Positions 54,292 to 62,034 of a stretch of 64,000 nt of DNA are shown piece after piece. Within the stretch, counting starts at the first letter, position 1; every line of letters begins with the position of its first letter. The translations under genes were made by a program, and so were the position numbers. The DNA lies in NCBI GenBank assembly GCA_963824105.1, contig CAWGNN010000007.1:62001-126000 (forward strand), in the 5' to 3' direction. The notes below the pieces were generated by a model. It did not search any database. It was not told the DNA's origin and was given only the letters and a program-made list of their open reading frames with translations. The DNA comes from CAWDVB01 sp963824105. GTDB lineage: Bacteria > Actinomycetota > Actinomycetes > Propionibacteriales > Nocardioidaceae.

Positions 54292-54720
54292 ATGAAGATT
54301 CTTGTGGGAGCAGCAGCAGCGACAGCAGCCTTGGCGATTGCGGCCGTGCCCGCGTCCTTCGCACTTACCAGCGGTGACAGTTCCCCCCGGCCCCTGGACT
54401 CCGTGGTGACCTCTTCAACGACGGACACCCCGGACACCACCTCGACGGAAACCCCGACCACCGCGCCGACGCGCGGCTGGGAGGTTGACCACCAGAACAA
54501 CGGTCAGCACAACGGCTGGGAGAACGGCCACCACGCGTACGGCGAGTCCGTCCGCTCATGGGCCAAGTGTGTGAGCACGCAGGGCAAGGACAACTGTGGC
54601 GCCAAGCCCGAGCCATACGGCAAGACCAAGGATCAGGCCACGCCGCCGGCGAATACGGCGACGGCGCCCTCCGTGGAGCCGACCGAAACCCCGGCCTCGG
54701 AGCCGACCGAGGGCGACTGA
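54292..54720 (+). CDS. Small secreted protein, Thr/Ser/Pro-rich
   Basis: The 142-residue protein has a signal peptide (KILVGAAAATAALAIAAVPA, cleaved near residue 25), a Thr/Ser-rich spacer, a middle block NNGQHNGWENGHHAYGESVR with two later cysteines in WAKCVSTQGKDNC, and a Thr/Pro/Glu tail. The two cysteines could form a disulfide. I recognise no domain. GATACT seven bases before the ATG supports the start. A 19-bp hairpin with a TTCG loop follows. Confidence 0.72.
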   Translation: MKILVGAAAATAALAIAAVPASFALTSGDSSPRPLDSVVTSSTTDTPDTTSTETPTTAPTRGWEVDHQNNGQHNGWENGHHAYGESVRSWAKCVSTQGKDNCGAKPEPYGKTKDQATPPANTATAPSVEPTETPASEPTEGD

Positions 54721-54735
54721 GCCAGCGCAGACGAC

Positions 54736-54777
54736 CGGATCTGGCGCACCTTCGTTCGCGAAGGTGCGCCAGATCCG
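54736..54777. terminator. Perfect 19-bp hairpin with TTCG tetraloop
   Basis: CGGATCTGGCGCACCTTCG (54736-54754) and its exact reverse complement (54759-54777) flank the loop TTCG. The stem ends 39 bases before the stop codon of the converging minus-strand gene at 54816. UUCG is an unusually stable loop. It is a likely bidirectional terminator. Confidence 0.85.
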
Positions 54778-54815
54778 ATTCAGGGGCTCAGCGGGCTACC
54801 TTCGCGTGCCCTGCC

Positions 54816-55103
54816 TCACTGACGACGCGACATCCTGACCAACAGGACCGAGACCGCCCAGAGGACCAGGGCGGTGAGCCCGATCCAGCCCAGCGTGGTC
54901 CCTGAGACGTCGGCGGCGGCCGATCCGTTCAACCACCGGTCGAGCATGATCCAGACCCACCAGCCGGTGAAGGCCAGCGCTCCTGCTCCGAAGAGTCCTG
55001 CCCCCGAAGCGGCCCACAGCCGGATGTGCCGGGCCCTCTCCGTGTGATCGGACCCGAAGAGCGGCGCGGGCGTGGGACGTGTGTCGTAGTTCGAGATCGG
55101 CAT
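54816..55103 (-). CDS. Small membrane protein with two helices
   Basis: The 95-residue protein has two hydrophobic segments (about residues 36-54 and 70-88) and short hydrophilic ends with several Arg residues. I do not recognise a family. AGGTGG lies before the ATG at 55103. It is between two hairpin-bounded units and the CysO/ThrC-like unit, which is on the same strand. Its function is unknown. Confidence 0.72.
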   Translation of the reverse strand: MPISNYDTRPTPAPLFGSDHTERARHIRLWAASGAGLFGAGALAFTGWWVWIMLDRWLNGSAAADVSGTTLGWIGLTALVLWAVSVLLVRMSRRQ

Positions 55104-55243
55104 GATCCACCTCACCTTCGGCCCCGGAGGGCCCGACCTGTCGACGGGGCCCCGGGCTCTGCCCTCACGGTGTTGCAACGAAGGGCACGGCCACAAGAGG
55201 CGAACGTCCGGTTGACCCGCAAGGCTCGCACCGCGGGGGCGCG

Positions 55244-55519
55244 TCAGCCCCCTGCGACCGCCGGGATGATGGAGACCTGCACTCCGTCCGCGGTCGGAGA
55301 TTCCAGGCCCTCGAGGAAGCGCACGTCGTCATTGCCGACGTAGACGTTGACGAACCTGCGAATCTCACCCTGGTCGTCGAGGACCCTGGCGAGGATCCCC
55401 GGATGTCCGGCGTCGAGGTTCGCCAGGACCTGTCCGAGGGTCTGCCCCTCCGCGCTCACCTCGGACTCGCCCCCGGTGTAGGTGCGCAGGATCGTGGGGA
55501 TCCGTACCTGAACGCTCAT
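55244..55519 (-). CDS. CysO-like MoaD/ThiS sulfur-carrier protein
   Basis: The 91-residue protein is a beta-grasp sulfur carrier that ends in Gly-Gly, the site of thiocarboxylate formation. Its start VQVRIPTILRTYTGG and the block RRFVNVYVGNDDVRFLEGL with the end IIPAVAGG resemble mycobacterial CysO (Rv1335) more than MoaD. In Mycobacterium CysO donates sulfide to CysM for cysteine. Here the partner 19 bases upstream is a threonine-synthase-family enzyme under a SAM riboswitch. CysM or Mec genes are not nearby. Confidence 0.85.
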   Translation of the reverse strand: MSVQVRIPTILRTYTGGESEVSAEGQTLGQVLANLDAGHPGILARVLDDQGEIRRFVNVYVGNDDVRFLEGLESPTADGVQVSIIPAVAGG

Positions 55520-55538
55520 GTTCTGCTCCCGGTCCGCC

Positions 55539-56807
55539 TCAGACCAGGCCGGTCTTGAGGAAATCACTGAAGTGCGGCTCGATCGTGGCGGTCGGCCCGA
55601 CCCGCTCCGCCACCGCGTCCAAGGTCTTGAGACCGTCTCCGGTGTTGAACACGACGGTCTCAAGAGACGGGTCCAACTGGCCGGTCGACACCAGCTTGGC
55701 CAGCGTCGCGATCGTGACGCCGCCCGCGGTCTCCGCGAAGACGCCCTCGGTGCGTGCCAGCAGCTGAATGCCGTCGCGCACCTCCTCATCGGTCACGTCC
55801 TCGATGGCACCGCCGGTGCGGCGTGCGACGTCGAGGACGTAGGGGCCGTCGGCCGGGTTGCCGATCGCCAGCGACTTGGCGATCGTGTCCGGGCGTACCG
55901 GACGGACCACGTTCTGCCCCTCCTTGTAGGCCGAGGAGATGGGGGAGCAGCCCGAGGCCTGTGCTCCGAAGACGCGATATGGCCGGTCCTCCACCAGGCC
56001 GAGCTTGATCAGCTCCTGGAAGCCCTTGTCGACCTTGGTCAGCTGCGACCCCGAGGCGACGGGGATGACGACCTGGTCCGGGATCCGCCACCCCAGCTGC
56101 TCGGCGATCTCGAAGGCGAGGGTCTTGGAGCCCTCGGCGTAGTAGGGGCGAACGTTGACGTTGGCGAAGGCCCAGTCCTCCGCCTCGCCGGCGATCTCGG
56201 AGGCGAGCCGGTTCACGTCGTCGTAGTTGCCCTTGACCGCGATCAGCGCACCGCCGTAGACCGCGGTGGTGAGCACTTTGGGCCGCTCCAGGTCGTGCGG
56301 GATGAAGACCACGGTCCGCATGCCGGCCCGGGCCCCGGCAGCGGCGACGGCGTTGGCGAGGTTGCCGGTGGAGGGGCAGGCGAAGACTGTCATTCCGAGC
56401 TCGCGCGCCGCCGAGAGCGCGACCGCCACCACACGGTCCTTGAAGCTGTGCGTGGGGTTGCCGGAGTCGTCCTTGACCCAGAGTCGGTCGATGCCCAGCT
56501 CCCGGCCCAGGTTGGTGGCGCGCAGAAGCCGGGTCATGCCGGGCTCGGTGTTGGGGCTCGAGGCGATGTCGGCGGGGACCGGCAGGAGCGGCTGGTAGCG
56601 CCAGATGTTGTTCGGGCCGGCTTCGATCTGCTCCCGCGTCACCGCCGGGAAGTCGTAGCCGACCTCGAGCGGACCGAAGCACTCCGGACAGGCGTAGAAG
56701 GGGCCCAGCGGAGAGCGGTGGCCGCACTCGCGACAGACGAGGTCCGTGGCGTTGCCGAACGCGCCTTCTCGCAAAGCGGTCGGCGAGGCGATGGCCTGAG
56801 TGCTCAA
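55539..56807 (-). CDS. thrC: Threonine synthase-family PLP enzyme, possible homocysteine synthase
   Basis: The 422-residue fold-type-II PLP enzyme has an N-terminal zinc ribbon (Cys25, Cys28, Cys40, Cys43), then SGNPTHSFKDRVVAVALSAA with PLP lysine Lys123, STGNLANAVAAAGARAG, and VIPVASGSQLTKVDKGF. By family it is threonine synthase, which acts on O-phosphohomoserine. The TTG start follows a strong AGGAGG. A SAM riboswitch upstream and a CysO-like carrier 19 bases downstream suggest instead, or also, homocysteine formation from O-phosphohomoserine. A true thrC in a hom-thrB cluster would be expected elsewhere. Confidence 0.85.
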   Translation of the reverse strand: MSTQAIASPTALREGAFGNATDLVCRECGHRSPLGPFYACPECFGPLEVGYDFPAVTREQIEAGPNNIWRYQPLLPVPADIASSPNTEPGMTRLLRATNLGRELGIDRLWVKDDSGNPTHSFKDRVVAVALSAARELGMTVFACPSTGNLANAVAAAGARAGMRTVVFIPHDLERPKVLTTAVYGGALIAVKGNYDDVNRLASEIAGEAEDWAFANVNVRPYYAEGSKTLAFEIAEQLGWRIPDQVVIPVASGSQLTKVDKGFQELIKLGLVEDRPYRVFGAQASGCSPISSAYKEGQNVVRPVRPDTIAKSLAIGNPADGPYVLDVARRTGGAIEDVTDEEVRDGIQLLARTEGVFAETAGGVTIATLAKLVSTGQLDPSLETVVFNTGDGLKTLDAVAERVGPTATIEPHFSDFLKTGLV

Positions 56808-56819
56808 GGAGACCTCCTT

Positions 56820-56973
56820 CTCATCTTCCCCGGGCGTCCTTCGCCCGGGACGGACTTAGCACCCTTCCAACGCCGACCGGACCTGGATCCGGTCACTGGG
56901 AGGTGTCGCAGCTGTGGCGATGGCGGGTTGCCGGGGCTTCTTCGGGCCGTTTCCCTCTGCCCCTCTCGATGAG
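56820..56973 (-). promoter_or_regulatory. SAM-I (S-box) riboswitch upstream of thrC-like gene
   Basis: Reading minus, P1 begins CTCATC (56973-56968) and closes with GATGAG (56825-56820). In between lie the SAM-I core motifs GAGAGGGGCAGAGGGA, CGGCCCGAAGAAGCCC, CGGCAACC and GGGTGCTAAGTCCGTC, and a GC-rich P4-like stem CCCGGGCG/CGCCCGGG. The ribosome site AGGAGG follows P1 directly, so SAM may mask it. CACCTCCC inside the switch (56905-56898) could pair with it, which is inference. Confidence 0.9.
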
Positions 56974-57033
56974 CGACTTCAGACTACGGCTTGGCGTCTC
57001 ACATAGTGCAATTCGCGCCCGAATACTGAGACG

Positions 57034-57609
57034 TCAGGGAAGCGGGCCGGTGAGGACCAGCGTGAGGGAGCTCGACGACATCGCCGCGGCGGCCCGGTGG
57101 ATGCGATCCAGGCCGAGATCGGCTGCCAGGAGCTTGGCGGCCGCGCGCGAGCCGGGGGGGTAGTAGACCGTGCTGGTGGGTATCGACCCGGACCAGTTGC
57201 TCACGGCGACGACGTTCCACCCCAGCTTCTTGAGCCTGGTCGCCGTGCGGCCGGCCAGCCCACTGACCGGGCTGTTGTTGAACACACCCACGCGGTGCTT
57301 GGCACGATCGATCGGCGCGGGGGACGCGGTCCGCGTGGGGCTGGCGGTTGGCTCCGTGGAGGGCGCCTGCGTTGGTGTGGTGCTGGGAGAGGGAGTCGAG
57401 CTCGAGCTCGTGCTCGCGGTGGGGATGCCAGTCGGTGTCCCAGTCGGGGTGCCAGTGGGTGTCCCAGTGGGTGTCGCCGCAGTCCCACCGGGGCCGCCGG
57501 TCAGCACGTAGTACGCCAACGCCGCGAGGGTGATCAGAGCAGCGGCGAACGCCGCATTCGAGGAGAGCGCACCCCGCTCGTCCCGACGGTCAGCCGTCGG
57601 CCGGCTCAT
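57034..57609 (-). CDS. LytR_C-domain membrane protein with Thr-Pro repeat linker
   Basis: The 191-residue protein has an N-terminal helix (about residues 18-38), a linker of about 50 residues built from Gly-Thr-Pro-Thr units and Ser/Thr/Pro, and a LytR_C domain (about residues 100-190) with HRVGVFNNSPVSGLAGRTA and GWNVVAVSNWSG. This matches mycobacterial Rv0431. The 12-base units coding the GTPT repeats are near-identical. It starts one base after the DUF3263 stop, so they form an operon. It probably faces the cell wall. Confidence 0.85.
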   Translation of the reverse strand: MSRPTADRRDERGALSSNAAFAAALITLAALAYYVLTGGPGGTAATPTGTPTGTPTGTPTGIPTASTSSSSTPSPSTTPTQAPSTEPTASPTRTASPAPIDRAKHRVGVFNNSPVSGLAGRTATRLKKLGWNVVAVSNWSGSIPTSTVYYPPGSRAAAKLLAADLGLDRIHRAAAAMSSSSLTLVLTGPLP

Positions 57610-57610
57610 C

Positions 57611-57910
57611 TCAGATCTCGAAGCCCAACCGCCGCGCGGCGCGTGCCCGCTGCCGTGCGGCGCGCAGCCGACGCAACCGGCGGACGAGCAGCGGGTCATG
57701 CTCCAGTGCCTCCGAGCGGTCGATGAGGGCGTTGAGGACCTGGTAGTAGCGGGTCGAGGACATCTGGAACTTCTCCCGAAACGCCTGCTCCTTGGCGCCG
57801 GAGTACTTCCACCAGTGCCGCTCGAACTCGAGGATGTCCTTGTCACGCTGTGACAGGCCGCCTTCGGCGTCGTGGTCCTCAGACGGTGGCAGCGGATTTG
57901 CGGCATCCAT
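57611..57910 (-). CDS. DUF3263 protein
   Basis: The 99-residue protein has the DUF3263 pattern: LSQRDKDILEFERHWWKYSG, KEQAFREKFQMSSTRYYQVL and NALIDRSEALEHDPLLVRRL, ending in a basic helix. It looks like a small helix-turn-helix protein. In mycobacteria Rv0430 lies directly before the LytR_C gene, as here. Its function is unknown. The ATG at 57910 is used. Confidence 0.88.
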   Translation of the reverse strand: MDAANPLPPSEDHDAEGGLSQRDKDILEFERHWWKYSGAKEQAFREKFQMSSTRYYQVLNALIDRSEALEHDPLLVRRLRRLRAARQRARAARRLGFEI

Positions 57911-58170
57911 CAGTGATCCTCGACCCTCTCTGTCGACCCGGTTCCGTGCGGCTCCCCGACCATGCCATCCCGGCGACACATCGAGCGACGGGGTTTGCCG
58001 TGTGGTCCTCATCATCCTAAGCGCCGAATGACAGCCATGTCATTCGTCTGGGACGTGTTGTGGTGATTGTGACTAATGGGACGAATGAGTCGTGGCTGCC
58101 CCGATCCGGGCCGGCTCCGCCGGCCGCTCCACCGGCCGTTCCACTGGCCACTCCACAGTAGGGTGCGCCC

Positions 58171-58194
58171 ATGATCGGACCGGCGGCGTGGTGA
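58171..58194 (+). CDS. Seven-residue leader ORF overlapping ung start
   Basis: An ATG at 58171 lies six bases after TAGGGT (58159-58164) and opens the frame MIGPAAW, whose TGA at 58192-58194 overlaps the GTG at 58191 as GTGA. If transcription starts at this ATG, ribosomes finishing the leader would be placed to restart on the glycosylase. This is inferred from spacing. Confidence 0.35.
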   Translation: MIGPAAW

Positions 58195-58880
58195 CGGGGA
58201 CCCTGTCCGGCCTGGTGGCGCAGGGCCTGGTCACCGAGGACTGGGCCAGGGTCCTGGCTCCGGCCGAGGCAGCCATCGCCCGGATGGGCGACTTCCTGCG
58301 CGCGGAGGTTGCGGCGGGGCGCAGCTACCTGCCCGCGGGGGACCAGATCCTGCGCGCGTTCTCCCGCCCACTCTCCGAGGTCAGAGTGCTGATCGTGGGC
58401 CAGGACCCCTATCCGACGCCGGGACACCCGGTCGGGCTGAGCTTCTCGGTGCCCCGGGAGCTGCGCCCGATCCCCCGGAGCCTCGCCAACATCTACGCCG
58501 AGCTCCGCACCGACCTGGCCATCGAGCCGCCTGAGCACGGCGACCTCACCGGATGGGCCGACCAAGGGGTGCTGCTGCTGAACAGGGTGCTCAGCGTCCG
58601 GCCCGGTGAGCCCGGCTCACATCGGGGCCGCGGCTGGGAGGAGGTGACCGATGCGGCCATCGCCGGGCTCGCGGCTCGCGGCGGTCCGCTCGCCGCCGTG
58701 CTGTGGGGCCGCGACGCACAGTCGCTCAAACCTCAGCTGGGTCCGATCCCCTGGGTGGAGTCGGCGCACCCGAGCCCCTTGTCGGCAAGCCGGGGCTTCT
58801 TCGGGTCGCGCCCCTTCAGCCGGGTCAACACGCTGCTGGAGCAGCTCGGCGGCACGTCGGTTGACTGGACCCTGAGCTGA
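58191..58880 (+). CDS. ung: Uracil-DNA glycosylase
   Basis: Ung removes uracil from DNA. The 229-residue protein is family 1 with the catalytic GQDPYP (Asp72) and the minor-groove loop HPSPLSASRGFFGSRPFS, along with VLLLNRVLSV and AVLWGRDA. The GTG at 58191 (or 58188) is the family start. An in-frame extension to 58092 is not supported. A seven-residue leader overlaps its start. Confidence 0.93.
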   Translation: MTGTLSGLVAQGLVTEDWARVLAPAEAAIARMGDFLRAEVAAGRSYLPAGDQILRAFSRPLSEVRVLIVGQDPYPTPGHPVGLSFSVPRELRPIPRSLANIYAELRTDLAIEPPEHGDLTGWADQGVLLLNRVLSVRPGEPGSHRGRGWEEVTDAAIAGLAARGGPLAAVLWGRDAQSLKPQLGPIPWVESAHPSPLSASRGFFGSRPFSRVNTLLEQLGGTSVDWTLS

Positions 58881-58927
58881 CCGGGCACTGACACGGGAGC
58901 ACACGGCCACCGGCGGTGCAGCCTCGG

Positions 58928-59398
58928 TCAACAGGTGGTCGTGAGGTCGGTCTCTTCCAGCCTCTTGGCGATGTGACCGGCCACCCGCTCGAGTGCCGCG
59001 ACATCGTCGGCGTCCATGCCGTCGAACACGAGCTCCCGGACGGCCGCAACGTGACCGGGCGCCGCTGCCACGACCACGTCCCACCCGGCATCGGTGAGGG
59101 AGGCCAGCGTGACCCTGCGACTGTCCGGGCTCGGCTCGCGACGCACCCAGCCCCGGTCCTCCAGCTTGGTCACGACGTGGGAGAGCCGGGAGAGCGAGGA
59201 GTTGACCGTCGCGGCCAGCTCGCTCATCGTCAGGGTCCTGCCCTCGGCCTCCGAGAGCATTGCCATCGTCAGGTAGTCGAAATGCGTCAGCCCCGAGTCG
59301 CGCTGAAGCTGAGAGTCCAGCGCAGGGGAGAGCTTGAGCATGACGGCAGCGAGCTTGAGCCACGCGGCCCGCTCCTCCTCGTTCAGCCATCGAGTCAC
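58928..59398 (-). CDS. MarR-family regulator
   Basis: The 156-residue protein has a MarR winged helix: GLTHFDYLTMAMLSEAEGRTLT, NSSLSRLSHVVTKLEDRGWV, and the wing EPSPDSRRVTLASLTDAG. It is divergent from the dioxygenase gene, and a palindrome covers the intergenic promoters, so it probably represses both. TAAGAT ends six bases before the GTG at 59398. Confidence 0.88.
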   Translation of the reverse strand: MTRWLNEEERAAWLKLAAVMLKLSPALDSQLQRDSGLTHFDYLTMAMLSEAEGRTLTMSELAATVNSSLSRLSHVVTKLEDRGWVRREPSPDSRRVTLASLTDAGWDVVVAAAPGHVAAVRELVFDGMDADDVAALERVAGHIAKRLEETDLTTTC

Positions 59399-59413
59399 GG
59401 CACCATCTTACTA

Positions 59414-59444
59414 ACTTGAAGAATCAAGTGTCACCATTTAGGCT
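59414..59444 (+). promoter_or_regulatory. Dioxygenase promoter with ACTTGA-N4-TCAAGT palindrome
   Basis: TTGAAG (59417-59422), 17 bases and TAGGCT (59439-59444) make a promoter for the gene at 59454. The palindrome ACTTGA-N4-TCAAGT (59414-59429) covers the -35, and TAAGAT on the minus strand (59410-59405) serves the regulator. The palindrome is the likely MarR operator. Confidence 0.6.
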
Positions 59445-59453
59445 CACCTGACC

Positions 59454-60221
59454 ATGACCGACGCCATGCCGGCCCTGTACATCGGGCACGGCGCACCTCC
59501 GCTGCTCGACGATCCCGTGTGGAGCGCCGAGCTCTCCGTCTTGGCGGCGGGCCTGCCCCGGCCCAAGGCGATCCTGGTTGTCTCCGCCCACTGGGAGGCA
59601 GCGCCGGTCAGCATCAGCGCCCCGGGCGCCGGGACCCCCTTGGTCTACGACTTCTGGGGCTTCCCCCAGCGCTACTACGAGATGACCTACTCGACGCCGG
59701 ACGCATCGGGCCTTGCCCAGCAGGTGACGTCGATGCTCCCCGGGCCGGTGCACCAGCACCCCCGGCGCGGCCTCGACCACGGAGCCTGGGTGCCGCTGAA
59801 GATCATGTACCCCGAGGCCGACATCCCGACGTTGCAGATGTCCCTGCCGACCAGCGACCCCCTGGCCCTGATGGCCCTGGGTGAGCGGCTCCGTTCGCTG
59901 CGCGACGAGGGCGTCCTGGTCCTCGGGTCGGGGTTCCTGACCCACGGACTCCCCTACCTCACCGACTGGCGGATCGACGCCACCCCGCCGGGCTGGTCGG
60001 TCGACTTCGACGCCTGGGCCGCGGAGGCGATGGCCCGAGGAGACGTCGACGAGCTGACGGCGTACGCCGAGCGGGCGCCGGGACTTCCGTACGCCCACCC
60101 CACCGTGGAGCACCTCACGCCGCTGTTCGTGGCGATGGGTGCCGGGCTGAACCCCGTCGGGGACCAGCAGATCGACGGCTTCTGGATGGGCCTGTCGAAG
60201 CGCTCCTACGCCTTCGCCTGA
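59454..60221 (+). CDS. 4,5-DOPA-type extradiol dioxygenase
   Basis: The 255-residue protein is a class III extradiol ring-cleavage dioxygenase of the YgiD/DODA type. Metal-ligand and active-site motifs are YIGHGAPP near the start, VVSAHWEA, LDHGAWVPLKIMYPEADIP and GSGFLTHGL. It opens catechol-type rings with iron or zinc. The divergent MarR regulator may sense a phenolic substrate. A strong terminator follows. The physiological substrate is unknown. Confidence 0.88.
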   Translation: MTDAMPALYIGHGAPPLLDDPVWSAELSVLAAGLPRPKAILVVSAHWEAAPVSISAPGAGTPLVYDFWGFPQRYYEMTYSTPDASGLAQQVTSMLPGPVHQHPRRGLDHGAWVPLKIMYPEADIPTLQMSLPTSDPLALMALGERLRSLRDEGVLVLGSGFLTHGLPYLTDWRIDATPPGWSVDFDAWAAEAMARGDVDELTAYAERAPGLPYAHPTVEHLTPLFVAMGAGLNPVGDQQIDGFWMGLSKRSYAFA

Positions 60222-60230
60222 TCAACCCGC

Positions 60231-60264
60231 CACAGAGCCCCCGGTCAGGACCGGGGGCTCTGTG
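60231..60264. terminator. Strong hairpin after dioxygenase gene
   Basis: CACAGAGCCCCCGGT (60231-60245) pairs perfectly with ACCGGGGGCTCTGTG (60250-60264) around CAGG. It lies nine bases after the stop and faces the converging CU044_5270-type gene, so it may serve both strands. Confidence 0.85.
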
Positions 60265-60287
60265 CGGTTGGTGCGGACAGACACGAT

Positions 60288-61295
60288 CTACGAGGTGGTG
60301 CAGATGACTCCGCTCTGCACATCCCCGGTGCATTGCTCGGTGACCGCTGCGGCGACGATCCGTGCGGGAACACTGTCGACCAGGGAGCGGCTGTTGCTCG
60401 ACTGCCACATCACCGTGCCGATTGGCAGGCCGGCGGAGCTGTCCACGACCACCTCGCGCTCGCCGACCAGGTCGCCGGTCGCGGTGTCGATGACGATCTC
60501 CTGAAGCGTCCCGCTGACCGCCTCGTCGTAGGAGAACGCGACTCCGGTCCGGCCTCCGATCCGGGCGTCGTGCGACGAGACGCGGACACCCGGGACCGTC
60601 GCAAGCACTCGGTAGAGGGAGGCCCGCAGGTCAGCAGGCACCAGTCCGCTCCTCAATACGTCGGCGACGTACACGAAGACCTCGCCGTTGCGCGACTGAC
60701 CGTGGCCGGCCGTATCGCTGTACAGGCGGTCTCGCAGCGCCTGGGTATCACGAGGCAGTCCGCTCAGGAAGGCAGGGTCGGGTGCCTGCCAGCTGCCACC
60801 GATCTCATTGGGCGTCAAGGTGGCGGTGGTCACCTGCCGGGCGGCCCCCACACCATCCACCACGTACGACGGTCGGTTGCCGTCGACCGCCACGTACTCC
60901 ACCGAGGACGTCGGAACCGTGGTCAAGGTCGTCCCGGAGGGCCCCGAGATGTTGAGGGCTTCCCCGATGATCGCTACCCGCCACCACTGGGCCGGAGTGG
61001 CCGAAGGGTCGGTCGTACTGATCGCAGAGGCAGCGTCGGTCAGAAGCTCCGCCGCCTGGGCGTCAACCTTCGGACCGACGAACGACGGGGCGACGACGAT
61101 CGCCAGCGCCACGGCCACCGCGGTCGGGACAGCCAGCAGCCACCGCCTGCGCACCCGGGTACGCACCAGGCCGGACGGGGCGGAGGCGTGCTCCAGGACC
61201 CGCTGCGCCCTTGCGGTGAGCTCGGGGACGCTCAGTCGATCCTGCTCCGCTGCAGGGTCGGCGGCGGAGAGGCGGGAGAAGAGGTCATTGGTCAT
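60288..61295 (-). CDS. CU044_5270-type membrane protein, putative anti-sigma partner
   Basis: The 335-residue protein has a cytoplasmic N-terminus with LTARAQRVLEHASAPSGL, one membrane helix (about residues 50-70) and a large extracytoplasmic domain. The pattern is that of the CU044_5270 family often encoded with ECF sigma factors. It overlaps the sigma gene by four bases (ATGA at 61295-61292) and probably anchors or inhibits it. No zinc-binding anti-sigma HxxxCxxC motif is present. Confidence 0.82.
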   Translation of the reverse strand: MTNDLFSRLSAADPAAEQDRLSVPELTARAQRVLEHASAPSGLVRTRVRRRWLLAVPTAVAVALAIVVAPSFVGPKVDAQAAELLTDAASAISTTDPSATPAQWWRVAIIGEALNISGPSGTTLTTVPTSSVEYVAVDGNRPSYVVDGVGAARQVTTATLTPNEIGGSWQAPDPAFLSGLPRDTQALRDRLYSDTAGHGQSRNGEVFVYVADVLRSGLVPADLRASLYRVLATVPGVRVSSHDARIGGRTGVAFSYDEAVSGTLQEIVIDTATGDLVGEREVVVDSSAGLPIGTVMWQSSNSRSLVDSVPARIVAAAVTEQCTGDVQSGVICTTS

Positions 61296-61873
61296 CGGGA
61301 CTCCTCAAAGGTCGGGTGAGCGGCGGCGACATCCGGGTCGATATCGCCGAGGAGGGTTCGGGCCCGGCGTCGTGCACGGTGCAGCCGCACCCGCACCGCG
61401 GCCTCGCTCGTACCGAGCACATAGGCGATATCGGAGGTCGGCAGTTGCTCCCATGCCCAGAGCCGAAGCAGCTCGGCATCCTTGGGAGCGAGCCTGGCCA
61501 GTACCTTCGTGATGAGCCGAGAGTCATCGAGCCGGCTGGCGATCCTGTCGCTGTGATCAGGGCTGGCGAGGGTGGCCAGCCCTTTGACACGGGTCGACAG
61601 CGCAGCGCGTCGGGCGCCGCTGCGCCGCAGGTGCAGCAACTGGTGCGAAGCGGTTCGGTACAACCAGGGCAGCGCCGGGTCGGGGATCTGGTCCCGATTG
61701 CGCCAGGCTGTCAGGAAGACCTCGGAGACCAGGTCCTCGGCCTCGTCCGGAGCCCGACGGCGCGCGTAGGCGAGCACGTCGTTGCCGTGGCGCACGAAGA
61801 GCGCTTCGAACCACTGGTTGTCACGCACTGTGGGTGGCAGGTCGTTCACACCCTCTTGATCCCGGGAGGACAC
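61292..61873 (-). CDS. ECF RNA polymerase sigma factor
   Basis: The 193-residue protein has ECF region 2 (FVRHGNDVLAYARRRAPDEAE, DLVSEVFLTAWRNRDQIPDP) and region 4 (LAPKDAELLRLWAWEQLPTSD, LGTSEAAVRVRLHRARRRA). It recruits polymerase to a small regulon under control of its membrane partner encoded next. The GTG at 61873 is used. A second GTG at 61849 is possible. Its target promoter is not known. Confidence 0.9.
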   Translation of the reverse strand: MSSRDQEGVNDLPPTVRDNQWFEALFVRHGNDVLAYARRRAPDEAEDLVSEVFLTAWRNRDQIPDPALPWLYRTASHQLLHLRRSGARRAALSTRVKGLATLASPDHSDRIASRLDDSRLITKVLARLAPKDAELLRLWAWEQLPTSDIAYVLGTSEAAVRVRLHRARRRARTLLGDIDPDVAAAHPTFEESR

Positions 61874-61928
61874 CCGACGTTACAGGCCCGGCGGGGCGGG
61901 TCTCGATGGATTCGTCCACCAGAAGCGG

Positions 61929-62000
61929 AGCCGCTTGTCGGGGTTGAACCGACGACCTTTCGCTTACAAGGCGAGTGCTCTACCACTGAGCTAAAGCGGC
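61929..62000 (-). tRNA. tRNA-Thr (anticodon TGT)
   Basis: On the minus strand the acceptor GCCGCTT (62000-61994) pairs with AAGCGGC (61936-61930). The D arm is GCTC/GAGC, the anticodon loop CTTGTAA carries TGT, and the T arm is GTCGG-TTCAACC-CCGAC. The discriminator is T and the CCA end is not encoded. It lies between the sigma operon and rlmB. Confidence 0.95.
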
Positions 62001-62034
62001 GGGGCCACCATCGTACGGATGGCGAAGGCTCCTC

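Noticed and set aside
56820..56973. SAM-IV rather than SAM-I class
   Set aside because: The order of core motifs and the GATGAG P1 closure fit the S-box layout better. A covariance-model search would settle it.
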